This document shows, in pieces, positions 1 through 9,229 of a DNA stretch of 64,000 bases (its first letter is position 1; each line of letters opens with the position of its first letter). The translations under genes were made by a program, and so were the position numbers. The stretch spans positions 493,723 through 557,722 of the forward strand of contig NZ_JAHXBG010000004.1 of assembly GCF_020103725.1 (NCBI RefSeq), given 5' to 3'. The notes beneath the pieces are model-generated. The model was not told the origin of the DNA, made no database searches, and worked only from the letters and a program-made list of their open reading frames with translations. Origin of the DNA: Hyalangium gracile (GTDB lineage Bacteria; Myxococcota; Myxococcia; Myxococcales; Myxococcaceae).

Positions 1-2163
1 GTCCTGGGCTGCAAGGAGAGCGGTCACCACCCTGGGGCGAAGATCTCGTGGCACGGCATGCAGAGAGCCCAGCAGGCTTCTTAAACCGTGAGGTCCTAGT
101 TGGAGGAGGCGCTCCATCGCCGCCGCTCGCAGTTGTGAGAGTCGAACATCCAGGAAGGGCGCATGGGCCTCCCGCGTACATGCCCACTCGGGCAGAAAGT
201 CAAGGATGAACGCCGTGAGCTCGAGCTCCATCTCATCGTCTGTCTGAAGACGGTGGCAGGCGTCATGAATCTCCTGGCCGAGCGGACCCGAGTCCGCAGC
301 CAGGAAATTCAATGCTGGCAGGAGATGACGCATGTGGGCTGCATCCACCCTTGGCAGCAGCGTGCGCAGTGTCGGGATGGCGTCACGCCCCGTAAGCTGA
401 AGAACCTTGGTGGCCTGATCGCGGACATCCTCGCGCTCATCCCACAGCGCGATCTCCGCCGCCGGAAGGCACGAGGCGGCGGGCGCTGGTGTACGCACGG
501 CCACGCTCGCGGCCAGTGCCGCGAGTTTCCGTGGGGGCGCTGAGCGCAGAACCTCGAGAGCCCACGAACTCACGTCCTCGTTCACCACGGAGGACCGATC
601 GAAGATGTCGAGCACGCGGCTTGCCGAGGTGGGGTCCTGCTTGCCGAGGCGGATGAGCTCGGCCACGTTCGAGGGTGCCAGGGTGTCCAGACACCTCCGA
701 GCCGTATCGCGTACCGCGTCCCGCTCGTCGTCTGTCAGGAGCAACAGTCGTGGCAGGGCGGGAGCACCGATTTTCTGCAGGGCTTCTGCCGCGGCGTTCC
801 TCCGGCTCTTGTCATCCAGGGCGCGGCAGAGGGGAGCCACCGCATCCGCCCCCAGTCCGGCCAGGAGAGAGGTGGTCGTGCCGCTCACCTCATGGTCCGC
901 ATGGCCAAGCAGCCGGACCAGGGGCAGGAGCAGCGCCTGGTTGCGCGGGCCAATCGCCTGGATGGCCTCCAGGACCTGGCTCGTGTGGTGGGGCTCCTTC
1001 AGCAGCTCGAGCAGGTCGGGAAGCACCGACTCGGCACGCGGCCCCTGGTCCGCCAGTATGCCCAGTGCCTGACGGCGGTCCGAAGGGTCGCCGCTCCTCA
1101 CGACGTCGATCCACTCCGCCAGCGACTTGCCCAGGACGACGGGGCCAGCTTCGCCTAGCGGCTTCGTCTCCTGCATCTCCCGCTTGGGGAGGATCGGCCG
1201 GGCAGGCTCGCCCTCGGTGGCATCCCAAGCGGGGCCTCGGAGATCCAGCCCATGCGCCAGAAAGTCCGCAAGCACTGTCGCAGCCGCACGCGAGGCGAAT
1301 TCGTGGAAGCTGTCGTTCTTGAGCGCGTCTCCGAAATCGGAGATGCCTCGGATGACCAGCCAGGGGGTGTTGTTGCGGCGGCAGGCATCCACCAGGCCCG
1401 CTGCCTCCATCTCGCCTACCTCCACCTTGCCATGCTGCTCCTGCCTCACGGCCACCAGCCTGGCCGGATCTCTCAGGAGCTTCTCTCCGCTGGCCACCGT
1501 CGCGGTCCTGAGGATGATAGCCGAGGCGACATCCGCCTGGAGCGCTTGCTCCTTGCCGCTCGTGGCCATCGGGTACTCGCCTTGGATGCGGCGGAACCCC
1601 ACCTCAAGCCGAGCCGGGTCGGGGTTGTAGGCGATGATGTCCTGGTGGAGGGAGTGGGAGACCCTGTCGATCTCGGGACGGTGCTCCACCCTCGAAGCGC
1701 CTCCATCCTGAGACGCCACGAGGGCCGCATGCTCGTAGGCTATGACGCGCTCGGAGAGGATGACCTCGCCGATCTTGACCTTGCCCCGGATGCCTGCGGC
1801 AATGCCCATCAGCAAGACGAGCCGTGGCTTGTACCTCGTGATGACCTCTTGAGTCGCCGCCGCAGCCTCGGAGTTTCCAGCGAAGCCGGTGCACGTCACG
1901 ACGAGCCGATAGTCTCGGTGCGCGACCTGAGAGTGTAGCAAGCCTCCAAAGTATGCTGTGCCTCCGCTGCTCTTCTCCCGCGCCCCGTGCGGAATGCTCA
2001 GTGCATCCAGCACGGCGAAGAGCTCGGGCTGGATGACGGTGATGATTGCGATGTCCACCGACCTCCCCAGGCCCTCGTGCTCGGACGGATCAGGCGGAGC
2101 GTCCCCACGCCCGACGTGCGTGTCGGGGAGATGGGAAAAGTCGGAGGATTGGGGGCGCTTCAT
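1..2163 (-). CDS. Nucleoside phosphorylase (MTA/SAH nucleosidase-like) fused to HEAT repeats, 3' end beyond window
   Basis: The reading frame is open from 2163 to base 1 (721 codons, no stop), so the C-terminus is missing. Residues about 36-285 form a PNP_UDP-type domain: it opens with DIAIITVIQPE, then has LLMGIAAGI, VEVGEMEAAGLVDA and VIRGISDFGD, matching the purine/ribosyl-binding and catalytic ends of MTA/SAH nucleosidase folds. From about residue 310 onward the protein is a run of short paired helices with HEAT character (e.g. ALGILADQGPRAESVLPDLLELL, repeated). ATG 2163 follows an in-frame stop; GTG 2058, preceded by GGGGAGG, is an alternative start that begins right at the domain. In bacteria such N-terminal phosphorylase domains are known as effectors attached to sensor or repeat domains of conflict (STAND-like) proteins. 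An antiviral role here is an inference, because whatever follows the HEAT region is not visible. Confidence 0.85.
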   Translation of the reverse strand, partial: MKRPQSSDFSHLPDTHVGRGDAPPDPSEHEGLGRSVDIAIITVIQPELFAVLDALSIPHGAREKSSGGTAYFGGLLHSQVAHRDYRLVVTCTGFAGNSEAAAATQEVITRYKPRLVLLMGIAAGIRGKVKIGEVILSERVIAYEHAALVASQDGGASRVEHRPEIDRVSHSLHQDIIAYNPDPARLEVGFRRIQGEYPMATSGKEQALQADVASAIILRTATVASGEKLLRDPARLVAVRQEQHGKVEVGEMEAAGLVDACRRNNTPWLVIRGISDFGDALKNDSFHEFASRAAATVLADFLAHGLDLRGPAWDATEGEPARPILPKREMQETKPLGEAGPVVLGKSLAEWIDVVRSGDPSDRRQALGILADQGPRAESVLPDLLELLKEPHHTSQVLEAIQAIGPRNQALLLPLVRLLGHADHEVSGTTTSLLAGLGADAVAPLCRALDDKSRRNAAAEALQKIGAPALPRLLLLTDDERDAVRDTARRCLDTLAPSNVAELIRLGKQDPTSASRVLDIFDRSSVVNEDVSSWALEVLRSAPPRKLAALAASVAVRTPAPAASCLPAAEIALWDEREDVRDQATKVLQLTGRDAIPTLRTLLPRVDAAHMRHLLPALNFLAADSGPLGQEIHDACHRLQTDDEMELELTAFILDFLPEWACTREAHAPFLDVRLSQLRAAAMERLLQLGPHGLRSLLGSLHAVPRDLRPRVVTALLAAQD

Positions 2164-2301
2164 GTGGGCCCTATGGTTGCGTGCAGCCATGGATCGAGGC
2201 AAGCGCTTCCCCGGCCTGGGGTTCTGCCTCCTGAGCTTCCCCGCGCGGCGGATCGCAGGGCCTATTGACAGCCAGAGCGTGGTTCGCTTGCCCAACTCCC
2301 T

Positions 2302-2796
2302 TCACTCGACCTCTGGCTGTCCAATACAGGCCTCCTCATACTCCCAGCGCTCCTGGCTGACGCCGGGGGAGAGTGCCTGACGTACAACCGCAAGAGGAAC
2401 GCCGGGGGGAATGTCGATGGCTACCAGACGGGGCAGGTGGCTACGCTCGGTGTCGCACCCCAACCGCTCCACGAGTTCGCACAGCTCGGATACCTGGGGC
2501 TCGTCATGAACAAGAATGCGGAAGGTGCTGTGACCAGAGGATTGAAGGACCTGATCGAAGCGCAGCACACCCTCTTCGGCTCCTTCTTCAGGGACGGCGG
2601 ACACGACGTCCCCCCATGCAAGGTTGCGCGCAAAGAAGGGTATATTGTCTAGCTGATAGCGACCTTCTCCTATGGGGAGAGCCCATAACCGCTCCGCGCC
2701 CACGGGCGGATATCCGTCCTCGTCCTGCTCCAAGGGAACGATGATTTTGACGTGGCGCTTGGAATCGTCACCCTTCACCGCGGCACCTCCTGTCAT
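2302..2796 (-). CDS. DUF4265 family protein, possible immunity protein
   Basis: This is a 164-residue soluble protein. The motif IIVPLEQDEDGYPPVGAERLWA near the N-terminus, and the following YQLDNIPFFARNLAWGDVV, match the DUF4265 family, which is frequent in myxobacteria and has no fixed function. The ATG at 2796 overlaps the stop of the upstream HNH-nuclease lipoprotein gene by four bases (ATGA), and AAGGAG lies just before it, so the two are translated together. The order toxin-like gene followed by a small acidic cytosolic protein suggests that this product neutralises the nuclease; that is inferred from position only. Confidence 0.8.
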   Translation of the reverse strand: MTGGAAVKGDDSKRHVKIIVPLEQDEDGYPPVGAERLWALPIGEGRYQLDNIPFFARNLAWGDVVSAVPEEGAEEGVLRFDQVLQSSGHSTFRILVHDEPQVSELCELVERLGCDTERSHLPRLVAIDIPPGVPLAVVRQALSPGVSQERWEYEEACIGQPEVE

Positions 2797-3221
2797 TGCT
2801 CCTTGTCGCCTTTCTTGAGGTTGCAGTCCCTGCAGAGGATCTGGCCGTTGTCCGGCACGCCCTTGCCTCCCTTGGACTTCGGGACAACGTGGTCCACCTG
2901 CGTCTCATTGGAGGGAGGCGTAACTCCTTTCTGGTGTTGCTGGGCTGGGACTGTCTCGACACCACAGTTCTCGCAGCGGTTCGTGCCGTCGTTGCGGCTA
3001 GCGTTTTCTTGTTTGACGCTCTCCTTGCTCTTTGGAGTGAAGCGCGTGCCTTTGGGTTTGCCTGCGATTCCAAAACCTTCAATCTCACCAGGGACTCCGA
3101 TATCACCGGACTCACTCACGAGAGCAGTGAGCCTCGGGGCTCCTACGCATGGATTCGGTTCGGCACGCGCCACGCTCGCCGCACAAGCAACAAGAACTAC
3201 CAGGAGTCGAAGCCAGTTCAT
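2793..3221 (-). CDS. Lipoprotein with C-terminal HNH nuclease domain (candidate SitA-like toxin)
   Basis: The 142-residue product starts at ATG 3221, with GGAAGG eight bases upstream. Residues 1-20 are a signal sequence containing the lipobox LVAC (Cys13); a second reading would be ordinary cleavage after ARA (residue 20). After a polar linker, residues 82-140 form an HNH domain: CENC (83-86), DHVVPKSKGG with Asp110/His111, NGQILC and a second CxxC (130-133) followed by N-LKKGDK. The Cys pairs should bind zinc and the DH pair the catalytic metal. Exported HNH tails are typical of polymorphic toxins. In Myxococcus, Sit toxins are lipoproteins passed between cells by TraA-dependent outer-membrane exchange and are paired with a SitI immunity gene. 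The overlap with a DUF4265 gene fits that layout but does not prove it. Confidence 0.75.
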   Translation of the reverse strand: MNWLRLLVVLVACAASVARAEPNPCVGAPRLTALVSESGDIGVPGEIEGFGIAGKPKGTRFTPKSKESVKQENASRNDGTNRCENCGVETVPAQQHQKGVTPPSNETQVDHVVPKSKGGKGVPDNGQILCRDCNLKKGDKEQ

Positions 3222-3452
3222 CTCTTGCCTTCCACAAGAGGTCACCCAAGAAGCAGTTTCTTGGCGTTACCTGATGCTATGGGATTGAAGGTTGCCATCA
3301 TCTCACACGGTCTTCGAGGGAGCACCTGCGGCCACCTGCGCGAACCGGGTACTGACGGGTAGAGTAGACAGGTCGGCGTGGAGCTTCATGGCGCATGGAC
3401 GCCCCAGCACCCAGGTCCCAAAAGGTTGAAAGTCCAGGCTGGCTGCGGAGAC

Positions 3453-4787
3453 TCAGGGAGTGCGCGTGGGGTGCGACGTCGAGGGGCGCTCCGAGGACAG
3501 GGCAGGGACGTAGCACCTTCCCTTGAACAGCTTGGCGTTGTATGCGGCGCCGAGCGCGTCACACGCTTCGTGATTCACTGGCACCCAGCACGCGCCGTTG
3601 AGGGAGACGTGGGCCTTGTGAGGGCAGCGCCCTCTGGCATCGGGCCGCACCTGCCCCGGTTGCGGCTCGGGCAGGGCCTCCTGCGCGAGCGGTGCTTGCA
3701 CTGGTGGCTCCGCGGACTGTGCCGTGGAGGCGGTGGACGCAGCCTCGCCGAGCCCCGAGGTATCTGCCTCCCGCGGAGCAGCCGCTTCTCTCCGCTCTTG
3801 GGCGAGGAGAGGCTTCTCCCCGGACCACTTCGCCACTGCCCACCCCGTCCACACGACCAGCGTCACGGCCGCCGCCATCGCGAGCCAGTGCCACCGGGGA
3901 CGCGCGGAAGGTGGCGGGCGAGAGGCGCGCTCCAGGGCCTCGGCGAGCTGCGCCGCGGTGCCTCGCTGCTCGGGGTGCACCGCGAGCATTCGCAGGATCA
4001 AGGCGCGGACGACAGGCTCCACCCCTCGAAGCGAGGCGGGAGTGCGCACCTTGTGGATGTGCCAGGTGCCGTGCTCATCCCGGGTGGGCCCCACCCATTC
4101 CGCGTACTCGCCGGTGAGCAGCCGGCAGGCCGTCATTCCCAGCGCGTAGAGGTCATCGGCGGGCTGATGGGTATAGCGAGCCGAGCGGTCGCGGCGGGAG
4201 TTGATTTCAAAGAGGCTCGCTTCCGGGGAGCGGTAGAGCGGGGTGCCCACGCAGACGGCGGGAGGCGTGAGCCGCTCGGCACCCGGCAGGCAGCCCAGGC
4301 CGAAGTCGGTGAGCATGGCGCGGCCATCGGAGTGGCGCACCAGCACATTCTCCCCCTTCAAGTCCCGATGGACGGCGCCCAGGGCGTGCAGGGCCTGGAG
4401 GGCGCTGGCGAGCTGCGCCAGCACGCGGACGCACTCACGGGAGGCGACGTCAGGCTTCCAGGCCCAGTGGTACAGGGGCACTCCGTCCACCCACTCCATG
4501 GCGAGCCACGGGTAGGGCGTGCCATCGGAGGAGTTCCACGTGCCGCTGTCGTACAGGCGAGGAACGCTCGGGTGGCGCACGCGCGAGAGCAACTCCACCT
4601 CGCGAGCAAACCGAGGGTCCGCCGGGCGCAGCGCCAGCTTGAGCGCGACGGGTGGGGCGTGCTCGGAGTGCCGAGGCACGGCGCGGTACACGGCGCCGTG
4701 GGCCCCCTGGCCCGCCCTGGCCAGAACGCGCCAGGGGCCCACTTCCGTGCCGGGGGACAGGTGGGCCGATTCGGGAGCGTCACTCAT
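3453..4787 (-). CDS. Membrane-anchored serine/threonine protein kinase (Pkn type) with Cys-rich C-terminal module
   Basis: The 444-residue kinase carries a glycine loop (AGQGAHGAVY, 25-34), catalytic Lys50 in VALKLAL, the HRDLKGEN loop (140-147) and DFG at 161-163, so it should be active. A hydrophobic segment at about 300-318 forms a transmembrane helix, followed by a Glu/Pro/Ala linker and a small periplasmic module with four cysteines (RCPHK, NGACW, EACD, KGRCYVP). Myxobacterial Pkn kinases commonly have this layout of cytosolic kinase, single helix and outer sensor. The gene stands alone, with a 230-base gap upstream of the HNH pair. The same four-Cys module returns in the kinase-less protein at 18902-19495. 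ATG 4787 is preceded by AGGTGA. Substrate and signal are unknown. Confidence 0.93.
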   Translation of the reverse strand: MSDAPESAHLSPGTEVGPWRVLARAGQGAHGAVYRAVPRHSEHAPPVALKLALRPADPRFAREVELLSRVRHPSVPRLYDSGTWNSSDGTPYPWLAMEWVDGVPLYHWAWKPDVASRECVRVLAQLASALQALHALGAVHRDLKGENVLVRHSDGRAMLTDFGLGCLPGAERLTPPAVCVGTPLYRSPEASLFEINSRRDRSARYTHQPADDLYALGMTACRLLTGEYAEWVGPTRDEHGTWHIHKVRTPASLRGVEPVVRALILRMLAVHPEQRGTAAQLAEALERASRPPPSARPRWHWLAMAAAVTLVVWTGWAVAKWSGEKPLLAQERREAAAPREADTSGLGEAASTASTAQSAEPPVQAPLAQEALPEPQPGQVRPDARGRCPHKAHVSLNGACWVPVNHEACDALGAAYNAKLFKGRCYVPALSSERPSTSHPTRTP

Positions 4788-4997
4788 CCAGGATCACCTT
4801 TGCCGCTTCGCCCGCGTCGAGAGAGGGGCGGACACTAACGCATGGGTCATGCGGGCCCCAATGGGTCCTTCCGCGGAGCTTGTCGATGCCTGGCTCCAGC
4901 ACTGGCGCCAGCGCGGCGGCTCGGGGGATGCTGACCGGGTGGCGGCCCTGAGCTCGCGACGATGGAGGTCTGCGCCCGAGCCCCACACGGAGAATGC

Positions 4998-6638
4998 ATG
5001 TATCGAGTCCCCTGTCAGTCACTGGTTGCCTGGATGTTGGTGGTGAGTCTCCAGGCCCTGGCCTCTCCTCCCTCCCGCTATCGCCAGGAGGTGCTGGTGC
5101 CGGGCTCTCCCTTCCAAGGCGTCCACGGGCTGGCCCTCTACGGCCATCGGCACCTGCTCGCCAGCAACCTGCTCGGACAGTCGGTCCACCTCGTGGACCT
5201 GCGCGATGGCGAAGTCTCCACCCTGGTAGGGCCTCCGCTGGGCGGCGCGGATGATGTGGCGGTGGGGCCAGATGGCTCCATCTACTGGACCGGTTACTTC
5301 TCCGGCCGGTTGATGCGGCGCACTCCCGATGGGAGGACGCACGTCATCGCCAGCGATCTCCCAGGCCTCAACTCGCTGGCGTTCCGCCGGGACGGCAGGC
5401 TGTACGTCACCCAGCTCGGCCCGGCGGACGCGCTGTGGGAAGTGGATCCGCGCGGGTACCTGCCTCCTCGGCAGATTCGCACCAACCTCGGCTTCCTCAA
5501 CGGCTTCGAGTTCGGCACGGACGACCGGCTGTACGGCCCGATCCTGCTCAGGGGGCAGATTGCCCGCGTGAACGTGGACACGGGGGCCGTGGAGGTGGTC
5601 GCGGAGGGCTTCACCCTGCCGGTGGCCGCCAACTTCGACGCGCGCCGCGAGCACCTCTATGTGCTCGACTCGGCACGGGGGGAGATGGTCCGCGTCCGGC
5701 TGCCCTCGGGAGCCAAGGAGGTCGTCGCGAGGTTGCCTACCGGGCTCGACAACCTGGCCGTCGGCCCCGATGACCAGGTGTACGTGTCCAACATGGTGGA
5801 CAACGACATCCGCGTGGTCAATCCCGCCACGGGCTCCTCCCGGCTCCTCGTCGACTCACGCTTGAGCGTGCCCTCCGGCCTCGCCGTCGCGCCGGATGAT
5901 CCGCAGGAGCGCCTGTACGTGGCGGATGTGTACGCCTTTCGCCAGGTGGGAGGGCTCGATGGGAGAATCACCCAGACGGTTCGTGCGCTCTCCACCCCGC
6001 TCACCTTCCCGATGCAGGTGAGCCTGGGCGCGGAGCACGTGGTCCTGAGCAGTGCGTATATGGGGAACCTGCAGGTCCTGGATCGAGCCTCCCTGCAAGT
6101 GCTGCGGACGATCCCCAACACGAATGGCGTCCAGGGCGTGCTCGAGCTGGCCGATGGCACGCTGCTGGTGGCCGAGGCCTCCACGGGCAGGCTCGTGCGG
6201 GTGGACACCGCCCAGCCCGCGGGGACCACGGTGCTGACCGAGGGACTGGCGGGGCCGGTGGGGCTCGTGGCCGATACGCAGGCGGCGCAGCCGGGGGTGT
6301 ATGTCACCGAGGTACGCTCGGGGCGGGTGAGCCGGGTGCGCCTGTCGGATGGGGCTCGGACCACGGTGGCCACGGGCCTGCGGGCACCCGAGGGTATTGC
6401 CCGGCATCCCGACGGTGGGCTGATCGTCGCCGAAGTGGGCCGCAAGCAGCTGGTTCGTATCGATCCCGTCACCGGGCGCAGCACCGTGCTCGCGAGGGGC
6501 TTGCGCATCGGTCTGCCCGAGAGCGCGGGCTTTCCGCCGGGCTACATCCCCACGGGGGTCGCCGTGGGTGCCTCGGGGACCATCTACGTGTCCTCCGATA
6601 TGAAGAGCGCAATCTATCGGTTCGTGCCGGTTCGCTGA
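4998..6638 (+). CDS. Secreted NHL/SMP-30-like beta-propeller protein
   Basis: The 546-residue product begins with a signal peptide ([22 protein letters not shown]). ATG 4998, with GGAGA six bases upstream, is preferred over an upstream in-frame start because it places the signal sequence at the N-terminus. The rest consists of repeating four-strand blades with recurrent [42 protein letters not shown] and [11 protein letters not shown] motifs, typical of NHL/SMP-30 (gluconolactonase-like) propellers; the length suits two propellers or one large one. No enzyme-specific metal ligands can be assigned by eye. It probably binds or hydrolyses a small molecule or scaffolds proteins in the periplasm or outside the cell. 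Confidence 0.85.
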   Translation: MYRVPCQSLVAWMLVVSLQALASPPSRYRQEVLVPGSPFQGVHGLALYGHRHLLASNLLGQSVHLVDLRDGEVSTLVGPPLGGADDVAVGPDGSIYWTGYFSGRLMRRTPDGRTHVIASDLPGLNSLAFRRDGRLYVTQLGPADALWEVDPRGYLPPRQIRTNLGFLNGFEFGTDDRLYGPILLRGQIARVNVDTGAVEVVAEGFTLPVAANFDARREHLYVLDSARGEMVRVRLPSGAKEVVARLPTGLDNLAVGPDDQVYVSNMVDNDIRVVNPATGSSRLLVDSRLSVPSGLAVAPDDPQERLYVADVYAFRQVGGLDGRITQTVRALSTPLTFPMQVSLGAEHVVLSSAYMGNLQVLDRASLQVLRTIPNTNGVQGVLELADGTLLVAEASTGRLVRVDTAQPAGTTVLTEGLAGPVGLVADTQAAQPGVYVTEVRSGRVSRVRLSDGARTTVATGLRAPEGIARHPDGGLIVAEVGRKQLVRIDPVTGRSTVLARGLRIGLPESAGFPPGYIPTGVAVGASGTIYVSSDMKSAIYRFVPVR

Positions 6639-6674
6639 GGAGCGAGGGCTTCCGCTGGGGTGCCTCTGGAAGCC

Positions 6675-7091
6675 ATGGAGTGCCCGGACGAGACGACGCC
6701 GAGCGACTTCCTGCAGGGCTGTCTCTCTTGGACCGCCAGGTGGCGCTCAACGAGGTGGGGGGGGACTCTGCCGGCGCTCACGCACCTGTCGCGGCTCGTC
6801 ATCCGGGGGCTGGAGAGCTCCCAGGACTTCGACGGGCCGGAGGAGAGGGTGGTGGTCGTCGAAGGCAGCGCGGACGGCGTGAAGTGGGTGCGCCTGGCGG
6901 AGGTGAAGCCCTTCCGCCCCGAGCCGCTGTCGAGCATCGCCAGCCGGTACGACAACTGGACCCAGGACACGCCCTTCGATGTGCCGCTGGTGGATGCGCC
7001 CTCCGTGCGCCTGGTGAAGGTCTTCGTCCAGCAGGCTCGGGGCAGTCAGGCCACCATGCTCGAGCTGGCGGAGCTGTCCGTGTTCGAGTGA
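6675..7091 (+). pseudogene. Discoidin-like (NADase-type glycan-binding / F5-F8 C) C-terminal domain, probably frameshifted
   Basis: The last 100 residues look like a galactose-binding jelly roll: SRLVIRGLESS, ERVVVVEGSADGVKWVRLAEV and a terminal VRLVKVFVQQARG...LAELSVFE are strand patterns of discoidin domains. The N-terminal part reads poorly. An eight-G tract at 6757-6764 lies at the point where another frame (LLDRQVALNEVGG) looks more protein-like, so a one-base slip is likely. No signal peptide remains, and the gene starts right after the propeller gene. It may be a remnant of a longer secreted protein; a functional short protein cannot be excluded. Confidence 0.4.
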
Positions 7092-7275
7092 GCGTGGCGG
7101 GAGCATTGGCCGGGGCTCCCGCGAGCGCGCAGTCAGTCATTTCACTCATGAGGAGTGAGGCGCTTCACAGCACCGAGGCGGTTCGGATGGCAGCGTGGAT
7201 TTCACCAAGAGCCACGAGCAGCGGCCCTTGGTGACTGGGTCCACGTTCAGAAAACACATACTCCGAGGTGCTTCG

Positions 7276-8766
7276 ATGACGCTACGAACTTCCAGGTTTG
7301 GCGCCTGCTCGGCGCTGTTGCTCTGCGCAGGCATCGCGCTGCCCACCCACGCGCAGACGCCGTCCCCGCTACCGTCGAACCTGCCGGCGTTCTGCAGCTC
7401 GGGCGGCTCCACACTCTGCCCGACGATCCCGACGTCGCTGCTGATTCCCGGCCTCGACTACTCGGGCCTGACCTCCAACCAGACGCAGTTCGACAACTTC
7501 TCCTGGCAGATGTTCGTCGCGCTGAACTGGCCGGCCGACCAGAACGGCAAGCCGGTCGGCACCAGCCTCTCCGCCAATCCGACCGCCAAGCGCGTGTGGG
7601 AGTATTTCCCGAGCACCCTCGACGTGTTCGGAGGCAGCCCTGGCGGCGGATGCACGAACAAGAGCCTGCCCACCTTCTACAGCATCGCCAAGAGCGGGTC
7701 GCTGACCCAGGCCGCCAGCCAGTCAGGGCTGGCCGACGCCATGCTCTCCAACCTCGGCACGCAGGCCGGGAAGATCCTCCAGGCAACGGGTGAGCCGTTG
7801 ATTGATCGCAACGGCAACTATGTCCTGTACGACATCCGCGTGTCGCCAGCCGAGAAGGCATATATCCAGTCGAAAGGGCTGACGACCCAGGGCGGCCAGC
7901 AGGCGTTCACCGGCACCATCCAGTTTCCCGCGGCGTCGGGGAGCAACAGCGGCGCCATCGAGATCAAGACTGCCTGGAGAATCCTGCCCGCGCCCGATTC
8001 GAACTACTACTCCATCAAGGCGCAGATCAGCCTCGACGGCACGGAGACGGAGAGCGGCAAGCCCGCCTGCTTGACGGTGACGCTGGGGCTGGTGGGCATG
8101 CACATCGTCGCCAAACCGTCCGCCAGCTATGACTACAACGCCTGGACGTGGACGACCTTCGAGCACAAGGACAACGCCCCGCTGGCCAAGGACGCGCCGC
8201 AGCCAGTGGACGGCCAGCACCCGGCCCCGCAGGTGGCCTGCTCCGCGGCTGACGCCGGGTCGGCCACCTATTCCTTCTACAACCCGTCCTGCACCAAGGA
8301 TGGCAAGCCTTGCGCGCTGAACGAGCCGCCGCAGAAGCCGCTGGGTGGCTATCGCTGGAACACCTCGGGCCCACCCTATGCCCCGGCCCGTCTGCTCAAT
8401 GACGGCAAGTATGGCACGCAGGTCGCGCGCTGCTGGGCGGTCTACCAGCCCACCAGCGAGCTGAACGCCGCGTGGCTCAAGAAGCTTCAGGAGGTTGACC
8501 CGAAGGGCCCGTGGAAGAACTACTTCGTGGTGTCGACACAGTGGGTGTCGTCGCAGGTCCACGGTCAGACGCTGACCTTCGATCAGCGGCAGGTACCGCG
8601 CTTTGTCTCGAACACGACCATGGAGACCTACATCCAGAAGGAGGGCTCCTGCATGTCGTGCCACAACATGGCCACGGATCTGGCGAAGAAGAACTCGAAT
8701 TTCAGCTTTTTCCTGCTGAACGCCGTCCAGGGCGTCCAGGGAGGAGCGAGCAAGGCCAGGCCCTGA
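7276..8766 (+). CDS. Secreted c-type haem protein of unknown function
   Basis: The 496-residue protein has a signal peptide ending at about ALPTHA-Q (start ATG 7276, GAGGTG six bases upstream). The body is rich in aromatic and Asn/Gly residues and contains FSWQMFVALNWPAD near residue 80, which occurs in an uncharacterised family of periplasmic cytochrome c-like proteins. A single haem c attachment motif, CMSCH (Cys459, Cys462, His463), lies close to the C-terminus. Paired cysteines elsewhere (CSSGGSTLC, CSAADAG, CTKDGKPC) suggest disulphides. It stands alone; a perfect 26-bp palindrome follows the stop. The redox partner is unknown. Confidence 0.75.
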   Translation: MTLRTSRFGACSALLLCAGIALPTHAQTPSPLPSNLPAFCSSGGSTLCPTIPTSLLIPGLDYSGLTSNQTQFDNFSWQMFVALNWPADQNGKPVGTSLSANPTAKRVWEYFPSTLDVFGGSPGGGCTNKSLPTFYSIAKSGSLTQAASQSGLADAMLSNLGTQAGKILQATGEPLIDRNGNYVLYDIRVSPAEKAYIQSKGLTTQGGQQAFTGTIQFPAASGSNSGAIEIKTAWRILPAPDSNYYSIKAQISLDGTETESGKPACLTVTLGLVGMHIVAKPSASYDYNAWTWTTFEHKDNAPLAKDAPQPVDGQHPAPQVACSAADAGSATYSFYNPSCTKDGKPCALNEPPQKPLGGYRWNTSGPPYAPARLLNDGKYGTQVARCWAVYQPTSELNAAWLKKLQEVDPKGPWKNYFVVSTQWVSSQVHGQTLTFDQRQVPRFVSNTTMETYIQKEGSCMSCHNMATDLAKKNSNFSFFLLNAVQGVQGGASKARP

Positions 8767-8792
8767 GTCACTTTGGGATATCCCAAAGTGAC
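8767..8792. terminator. Perfect 26-bp palindrome between convergent genes
   Basis: The sequence begins directly after the stop of the haem protein gene and reads identically on both strands, centred on GGATATCC, with outer arms GTCACTTT / AAAGTGAC. It lies between two convergent genes (haem protein on plus, SRPBCC on minus). With no unpaired loop and no T tract it is not a classical intrinsic terminator, but its position favours two-way termination or a protein-binding site. Confidence 0.5.
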
Positions 8793-8821
8793 CCATTTCA
8801 GGGCGCTCGACGAACGCTCCC

Positions 8822-9229
8822 TCACGAAGCGAGCCGGGCGGCCACCGTCGCGCCGAGCCTCACCAGGATGGCCGGCCACCCCTTGCTCATGTTCTCGAGC
8901 GCGAAGACATCCTTCGGCTTGCTGGGGTCGAAGCCCTCGTGGAGCAGCGTGAGCCGTGTGCCGCTGCCCTCCGGCTGCAGCCTCCAGGTGAGCGTCCAGT
9001 CCGGAGTGAAGCGGTACTTGAAGAGGCGCTCGGGGACGACCTCGAGCACCTCGCACGGCTGCTTGCCCCAGTTGCCCATGTCCAGCTCGAACTTGTGGCC
9101 CACCACGGGGCGCACGTCGCCGGCGGCCCACCAGCGCGCGTGCAGCTCGGGATCGGTGAGCGCCTTCCACACGGCGGCCGGCGGCTGTTCGTAGTACTGG
9201 TCCAGCTGGATGAGATTGTTGTGCTTCAT
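8822..9229 (-). CDS. SRPBCC / AHSA1-like domain protein
   Basis: The 135-residue protein (ATG 9229) shows the START-like hydrophobic-cavity fold of the AHSA1 family: YYEQPPAAVWKALTDPELHARWWAAGDVRPVVGHKFELDM at the N-terminus, WRLQPEGSGTRLTLLHEGF in the middle and a closing long helix (SKGWPAILVRLGATVAARL). It overlaps the stop of the ArsR gene by four bases. ArsR-SRPBCC pairs of this type are common in bacteria; the SRPBCC protein probably binds a hydrophobic ligand, though the ligand is not known. Confidence 0.88.
   Translation of the reverse strand: MKHNNLIQLDQYYEQPPAAVWKALTDPELHARWWAAGDVRPVVGHKFELDMGNWGKQPCEVLEVVPERLFKYRFTPDWTLTWRLQPEGSGTRLTLLHEGFDPSKPKDVFALENMSKGWPAILVRLGATVAARLAS

Noticed and set aside
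4788..4997. A possible small gene (AELVDAWLQHWRQRGG) between the kinase and the propeller
   Set aside because: No ribosome site, no family resemblance, and the frame runs into the signal peptide of the next gene.
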